Assembly (NCBI GenBank): GCA_007121565.1
Contig: SKKI01000188.1
Span: forward strand, 1 to 8,945
Length of the DNA: 8,945 bases
Direction of reading: 5' to 3'
Source: Phycisphaerae bacterium
Lineage (GTDB): Bacteria > Planctomycetota > Phycisphaerae > Sedimentisphaerales > Anaerohalosphaeraceae
Below, piece by piece: positions 6,020 to 8,945 of the stretch. Below the pieces are notes generated by a model. The model saw only the letters and a list, made by a program, of their open reading frames with translations. It ran no database searches and was not told the origin of the DNA. The position numbers were made by a program, and so were the translations under genes. Each line of letters begins with the position of its first letter. Within the stretch, counting starts at the first letter, position 1.

Positions 6020-6382
6020 TTAAGCCCAGTGACCATCGACATTGGCGGCACTGACTTCGTTTAATTCGTTTTGTTTGAACAATTCAACAGCATCCTTGAC
6101 TGTGTGCTCACTGGACAGGTAAATTTTTATTCCTGCCGCATTCAGGGTCTTGAAAGCATTGGGCCCCACGTTGCCGGTAATGACCGCTTCGGCGCCGCAC
6201 TCGACCGCGTTGCGGGCGGTCTGGATACCGGCGCCCTGTGCGGCATTGAAATTGGCCGCGTTATCATGAACGGCCCAATCGTCGGCCTCCGTATCAACCA
6301 CGATTAAATAGCGTGACCGGCCGAATCGCAAATCCACAGTGTCGGCGAGTGTCTTGCCTTGTGCTGTAATTGCCACTTTCAT
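6020..6382 (-). CDS. NifX/NifB-type cluster-binding protein 2
   Basis: The 120-residue product begins MKVAITAQGKTLADTVDLRFG, then SRYLIVVDTE, with GAEAVITGNVGPNAFKTLN and a C-terminal ANVDGHWA. The DxRFGR turn and the GNVGPNA loop match the MTH1175-like NifX/NifB domain. The terminal N-V-D/E-G-H-W is a recurrent ending in this branch, with a His that could take part in cluster or partner binding. In Desulfovibrio one such small protein holds a Mo-Cu-sulfide cluster; whether this copy does cannot be told. AAGGA lies 8 bases before ATG 6382. It is the second gene of the operon, with a 39-base gap to NifX-like 1. Confidence 0.9.
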   Translation of the reverse strand: MKVAITAQGKTLADTVDLRFGRSRYLIVVDTEADDWAVHDNAANFNAAQGAGIQTARNAVECGAEAVITGNVGPNAFKTLNAAGIKIYLSSEHTVKDAVELFKQNELNEVSAANVDGHWA

Positions 6383-6421
6383 TATCGCGTTCCTTTTCGT
6401 TGCATAGTCGATTTATTCTGT

Positions 6422-6817
6422 TTAGATCTTTGTTTTATGCTGGCGGTGGCCGCGGCGTCTGGCACGACAGCCCCCGCCTTTGCCGCCGCAACCCGGCAGG
6501 GAAAACCGCGGCTGATGCAATGTCCCTGACAGATACGCCGACAACACCTCATCAACCGGCCCGGTTACATACGGCACAACCTCTATCCCTGCACGGCTCA
6601 ACCACATCACCGCCGGTTGGGAGATGGCCCCGCAGATCAGCACATCTGCACCCAATTGCCGCACATACGCGGCCTTTTCAATACCCGTTCGACCATACAA
6701 TTCATATGTATGGCGCTGGGTCTCTTTGTTCTCGGCCAGCTCGGCCAACAGAACAAAGCCGGCAAAATCAAACACGTTGGAAAGCTGATCCTGCCATGTT
6801 GATACTGCGATCTTCAT
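6422..6817 (-). CDS. NifX/NifB-type cluster-binding protein 1, first gene of the operon
   Basis: The 131-residue product starts MKIAVSTWQDQLSNVFDFAG, the typical opening of the NifX-like domain, and has ADVLICGAISQPAVMWLSRA and VTGPVDEVLSAYLSG. Its distinctive tail, LPGCGGKGGGCRARRRGH, adds two Cys and a basic stretch beyond the core domain; similar Cys/Gly/Arg-rich tails occur in this branch and may contact metal or nucleic acid. I chose ATG 6817 from the family N-terminus. The open frame extends to a TTG at 6850, but that codon lies inside the sigma-54 promoter. No ribosome-binding site precedes ATG 6817, and the inferred transcription start is only about three bases upstream, suggesting a nearly leaderless message. 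Confidence 0.88.
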   Translation of the reverse strand: MKIAVSTWQDQLSNVFDFAGFVLLAELAENKETQRHTYELYGRTGIEKAAYVRQLGADVLICGAISQPAVMWLSRAGIEVVPYVTGPVDEVLSAYLSGTLHQPRFSLPGCGGKGGGCRARRRGHRQHKTKI

Positions 6818-6831
6818 AGTAAAAGTAAAAA

Positions 6832-6847
6832 GCAAACAATATGCCAG
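6832..6847 (-). promoter_or_regulatory. Sigma-54 promoter (-24/-12) of the operon
   Basis: On the minus strand CTGGCA is followed by TTTGC, with exactly 10 bases between the invariant GG (-25/-24) and GC (-13/-12). Both halves match the consensus TGGCAC-N5-TTGC closely. The expected start is near 6820, three bases before the ATG of NifX-like 1. A sigma-54 activator gene and its presumed sites lie immediately upstream. Confidence 0.8.
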
Positions 6848-6947
6848 CAAAGTCGCGGAGATACTAAAAGTGCCTCTAAGCCTATGTTTTATAAGAGGTT
6901 GTGTTTTGAAAAGAAAGATGACGAGATAGCCAGGAAACCCAAAAAAG

Positions 6948-6962
6948 ATTGCAATTTGCAGC
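6948..6962. promoter_or_regulatory. Promoter-proximal activator site (degenerate copy)
   Basis: TTGCA-ATT-TGCAG (6949-6961) has the same half-sites and 3-base spacer as the other two palindromes, with one core mismatch and without the AGACT/AGTCT flanks. Its centre is 33 bp from that of the next site, about three helical turns, and about 110 bp from the -24 element. Confidence 0.5.
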
Positions 6963-6975
6963 TAACAACCCGGCT

Positions 6976-7000
6976 GGACCATTGCAATGTGCAATAGTCT
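6976..7000. promoter_or_regulatory. Upstream activator site, 25-bp palindrome
   Basis: The arms GGACCATTGCA and TGCAATAGTCT flank a 3-base spacer (6987-6989), with two mismatches between the arms. The core is TTGCA-N3-TGCAA, the same as the palindrome in front of the regulator gene. It lies about 140 bp upstream of the -24 element, a typical distance for a sigma-54 activator site, and just past the regulator stop codon. Confidence 0.7.
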
Positions 7001-7013
7001 AAGATGCCGAGTT

Positions 7014-8342
7014 CTATTGAAAAGAACCGTTTGGGCTGAGCTTTTTGAGTTTGCGAAACAGGGTACTGGGGTCGATGCCGAGCGATTTGGCCGCAGCGGT
7101 GCGGTTGCCGCCGTGCCGTCGCAGCGCCTGCTCAATCATCATCACCTCCATCTGCCCCAGCGTCTGAACACCTTCAACGCTTGAGGCTGTTTCCTGTGAA
7201 GGTTTCAGAAACGGCGGCAAGTGAGACGCCTCAATAATATCGCCTGAGCACAAGACAAAACAATGCTCAATGATATTTTCCAACTCCCGGATATTGCCCG
7301 GAAAGTCATACGCCAGCAAGGCCGCCATCGCCTCGCTGCTGAGGGTGACGATGTTTTTATTGTATCGGGCGTTGAATTGGCTGATGAAGTGTTCGGCCAG
7401 CAGCACAATGTCTTCGCGGCGCTGCTTCAGCGGCGGCAGCGGCAATTTGACCACGTTAATGCGGTAATACAGGTCGCTGCGGAATTGCCCCTGCTCGACC
7501 CGCTGAGCTAGATTTCTGTTGGTGGCCGTGATGATTCGGACGTCGGTTTTTTCAGTCTCTACCCCGCCGACCGGCTCATAGGTCTTTTCCTGCAGGACAC
7601 GCAGCAGCTTGACCTGTACCCCCGGAGAGATGTCGCCAATCTCGTCAAGAAACAGCACGCCTCCCTCGGCCAGCTTGAATCGTCCGGGTTTATCTTTTTT
7701 GGCGTCGGTAAACGCCCCGGCCTTGTAGCCAAACAGCTCCGACTCCAGCAGCGTATCGGGAAGCGCCCCGCAGTTGACCGCGATAAACGGCTTGTTTCGC
7801 CGCCCGCTGAGATTGTGGATAGCCCGTGCAAACAACTCCTTGCCGGTGCCGGTTTGTCCTTCGATCAACACCGCACAGTCGCTCTGGGCGATCTGCGGCA
7901 GGACCGCAAACAACTCCTGCATCGTGTGGTTACGGCTGACAATATCTTCAAAGGTGTACTCTTTTTGGAGCTGTTTTCGCAACTGCTCAATGAGCGTCAT
8001 GTCCCGAAATGTCTCCACGCCGCCGATGACCCGGCCATTTTTATCTTTGAGCAGGGCCGTCGAGATGCTGATGGCTTTTTGTCGGCCATTGACATCGATA
8101 ATATGCACCGGCCTGTTCAGGACGGGACAGCCGGTCTCCATTGTTTCGCGCAGCGCACATCCCGACTCGCAGGCATCGGCCCGCAATACATCCCGGCACG
8201 GCCGGCCGACGGCTTCTTGACGTGAAATCCCGGTAATTTCCTCAGCAGCCCGGTTAAAATAGGACACCTTCCAGTCAACACCCACCGTAAACACGCCTTC
8301 GGTAATCGAGTCCAGAACGACATCTTTAATGATCTGGTTCAT
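7014..8342 (-). CDS. Sigma-54-dependent transcriptional activator (PAS, AAA+, Fis HTH)
   Basis: The 442-residue product has an N-terminal PAS domain (about 8-115). The AAA+ domain carries Walker A EGQTGTGKE (161-169), the sigma-54 loop GAFTDA (209-214, Asp in place of the commoner Gly), Walker B VLFLDEIGDI (229-238) and FRSDLYYR with arginine-finger residues. FPGNIRELEN follows at 347-356, and the C-terminal Fis-type HTH (about 398-435) includes GGNRTAAAKSLGIDPSTLFR. There is no response-regulator receiver domain, so the signal is probably sensed by the PAS, which has four closely spaced Cys (49, 58, 62, 72) that could hold a metal or Fe-S cluster or act as redox thiols. Position and paired operators make it the cognate activator of the downstream operon, like the sigma-54 regulator of Desulfovibrio orp operons. 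No ribosome site precedes ATG 8342, and the TATAAT box is so close that the message would be leaderless. Confidence 0.93.
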   Translation of the reverse strand: MNQIIKDVVLDSITEGVFTVGVDWKVSYFNRAAEEITGISRQEAVGRPCRDVLRADACESGCALRETMETGCPVLNRPVHIIDVNGRQKAISISTALLKDKNGRVIGGVETFRDMTLIEQLRKQLQKEYTFEDIVSRNHTMQELFAVLPQIAQSDCAVLIEGQTGTGKELFARAIHNLSGRRNKPFIAVNCGALPDTLLESELFGYKAGAFTDAKKDKPGRFKLAEGGVLFLDEIGDISPGVQVKLLRVLQEKTYEPVGGVETEKTDVRIITATNRNLAQRVEQGQFRSDLYYRINVVKLPLPPLKQRREDIVLLAEHFISQFNARYNKNIVTLSSEAMAALLAYDFPGNIRELENIIEHCFVLCSGDIIEASHLPPFLKPSQETASSVEGVQTLGQMEVMMIEQALRRHGGNRTAAAKSLGIDPSTLFRKLKKLSPNGSFQ

Positions 8343-8350
8343 AAAGGCAT

Positions 8351-8377
8351 ATTATACAAGACTGTTGCAAAATGCAA
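8351..8377 (-). promoter_or_regulatory. Housekeeping-type promoter of the regulator gene
   Basis: On the minus strand a perfect TATAAT (8356-8351) is preceded, 15 bases away, by TTGCAT (8377-8372), a weak -35 match lying inside the palindromic operator. The predicted start, about 7 bases past TATAAT, falls near 8344, two bases before the ATG. Confidence 0.6.
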
Positions 8378-8385
8378 TAGTCTTG
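8357..8385. promoter_or_regulatory. Large palindromic operator in front of the regulator
   Basis: The arms CAAGACTGTTGCA and TGCAATAGTCTTG pair with one mismatch around an AAA spacer (8370-8372). It is the best-conserved of three TTGCA-N3-TGCAA sites in the window. It overlaps the presumed -35 region and abuts the TATAAT, a position suited to autorepression by the regulator. Confidence 0.7.
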
Positions 8386-8386
8386 T

Positions 8387-8415
8387 TGCACACCGTCCTA
8401 TTCATCGTTTTGCTC
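8387..8415. repeat. Copy 2 of the 29-bp near-exact direct repeat
   Basis: It matches 1710-1738 at 27 of 29 positions. On the minus strand it contains AGCAAAACGATGAATAGG, the same ATG context as the metallo-hydrolase start. Here the frame reads only MNRTVCNKTIAFCNSLV before TAA, diverging from the hydrolase after the first five or six codons. It therefore looks like a leftover fragment of a related gene start, or the product of a recombination event. Confidence 0.7.
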
Positions 8416-8761
8416 TGCCCTTTACACCACGCGACATCGCTGCATATCCTGTTTCCTATCCCCCACATGCACGGAATCCAATTGTAGAGTATTTCCACCA
8501 GAAATCAAGCAATTTTATGTCATCCCCCGGATTGATGGGGAGAATAATAAGCCTGTGGAGCGAAGGAGGAAGGAGCGGCAGCCAGTGCGACTGCCAAGGA
8601 GAAACTCCACAGGCCATTAGAAGGAGCAATCGTATTGTACCAGAATCCAACCAGCTTTCAAAATTGATTATACGTTTTCCGGCAAGCCGAGACGTGATTC
8701 CCAAGACCGCCGCGCCGACCATCGGAAAAGCAGGCCGAAAAGGCCGGTCAGGTATCCACAG
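8416..8761. other. Intergenic stretch without a convincing gene
   Basis: Both strands are open over parts of this stretch (8456-8722 minus, 8517-8765 plus), but neither frame has a ribosome site or a recognisable domain, and each overlaps the other. The notable content is the hairpin at 8551-8614. A short perfect palindrome, CAGTTAACTG, at the right end overlaps the stop of the edge gene. Confidence 0.5.
8551..8614. repeat. Long imperfect hairpin with purine-rich internal loop
   Basis: GCCTGTGGAG (8551-8560) and CTCCACAGGC (8605-8614) form a perfect 10-bp stem. Inside, GGCAG (8577-8581) pairs with CTGCC (8591-8595). Between the two stems both strands are purine-rich (CGAAGGAGGAAGGAG and AAGGAGAAA), leaving an asymmetric unpaired loop. 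It could be a small structured RNA, a mobile-element hairpin, or, on the minus strand where TTATTATTC follows, a poor terminator for the edge gene. Confidence 0.5.
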
Positions 8762-8944
8762 TTAACTGTAAAACGACCCCTGGTAATCCCCATTTTCAGC
8801 CCAATATCGCAGGTTTTTTAGCGCCGTTTTCGGATTGGCACTTTGCATCGGATTGTGCCATTTCGGCGAGTTAGCTGTTGCGCGGCAGGCGTATTGTTTC
8901 AATATCCGGACAATAAATTCCCACAAGTACTCTACTGCTTTCAC
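8762..8944 (-). CDS. Unidentified protein, C-terminal part, cut by the window edge
   Basis: The frame is open from the right edge (a GTG at 8944 is the first possible start inside the window, but the gene probably begins outside) to a TAA at 8762. It gives at least 60 residues, including VEYLWEFIVRILKQYACRA and ending YWAENGDYQGSFYS. The first part looks like an amphipathic or hydrophobic helix with several aromatics. I do not recognise a family. It is on the same strand as the regulator but about 420 bases away, with a hairpin between, so it is probably a separate transcription unit. Confidence 0.45.
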   Translation of the reverse strand: MKAVEYLWEFIVRILKQYACRATANSPKWHNPMQSANPKTALKNLRYWAENGDYQGSFYS

Positions 8945-8945
8945 T

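Noticed and set aside
6840..6850. TTG start at 6850 adding 11 residues to NifX-like 1
   Set aside because: The extension lies within the sigma-54 promoter, and the family N-terminus (MKIAVSTW) begins at 6817.
8551..8614. Integron attC site
   Set aside because: The stem ends do not show the GTTRRRY/RYYYAAC boxes of attC sites, and no integrase or cassette array is present.
8456..8765. Overlapping open frames on both strands in the intergenic stretch
   Set aside because: Neither has a ribosome site or domain, and the openness is explained by the hairpin and local composition.
1..8945. CRISPR array, tRNA or rRNA genes
   Set aside because: No regularly spaced repeats, cloverleaf-like sequence or rRNA-like sequence was noticed on reading either strand.

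Overview
The window reads as a chromosomal locus from an anaerobic bacterium that uses sigma-54. The taxon cannot be fixed from the sequence. The gene set (MinD/Mrp-type ATPases carrying 4Fe-4S ferredoxin domains, several NifX/NifB-type cluster-binding proteins, DUF5320, and a cognate sigma-54 activator) resembles the 'orange protein' (orp) loci of sulfate-reducing Desulfobacterota and related anaerobic clusters. That assignment rests on family resemblance judged by eye, without a database search.

Layout. Nearly all convincing genes lie on the minus strand. At the right edge (8762-8945) is the 3' end of an unidentified minus-strand gene. The stretch 8416-8760 appears non-coding and holds a long imperfect hairpin (8551-8614). 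Next comes a regulator gene (8342-7014; PAS, AAA+, Fis-type HTH). It is preceded by a TATAAT box and a large palindrome of the form TTGCA-N3-TGCAA with AGACT/AGTCT flanks. Behind the regulator (6948-7000) lie two more copies of that palindrome, then a good sigma-54 promoter (6832-6847), then a tightly packed operon running from 6817 to about 505. Its order is NifX-like 1, NifX-like 2, DUF89/ARMT1-like protein, AhpD-like carboxymuconolactone decarboxylase, DUF5320, Fe-S ATPase 1, Fe-S ATPase 2, NifX-like 3, PaaI-type thioesterase, metallo-beta-lactamase-fold protein, and a small Cys/His protein whose frame is broken by a TGA. Several joints are ATGA or short stop/start overlaps. The left edge (1-404) holds a broken IS30-family transposase and unassigned sequence, so the operon ends beside mobile-element debris.

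How it may work. The regulator probably binds the palindromes, activates the operon through sigma-54, and controls its own promoter, where its site covers the -35 region. The NifX-like proteins are candidate carriers or holders of a metal-sulfur cluster (Mo, Fe or Mo-Cu in known relatives). The paired Fe-S ATPases are candidate cluster assembly or transfer factors, and the remaining enzymes are accessory proteins of unknown purpose.

The points most worth a second look are: the three-site operator family; the near-leaderless placement of both inferred transcription starts; a 29-bp near-exact repeat linking the start of the metallo-hydrolase gene to the regulator upstream region; the TGA-interrupted small protein with a hairpin covering its ribosome site; and the unusually large set of accessory genes in the operon.
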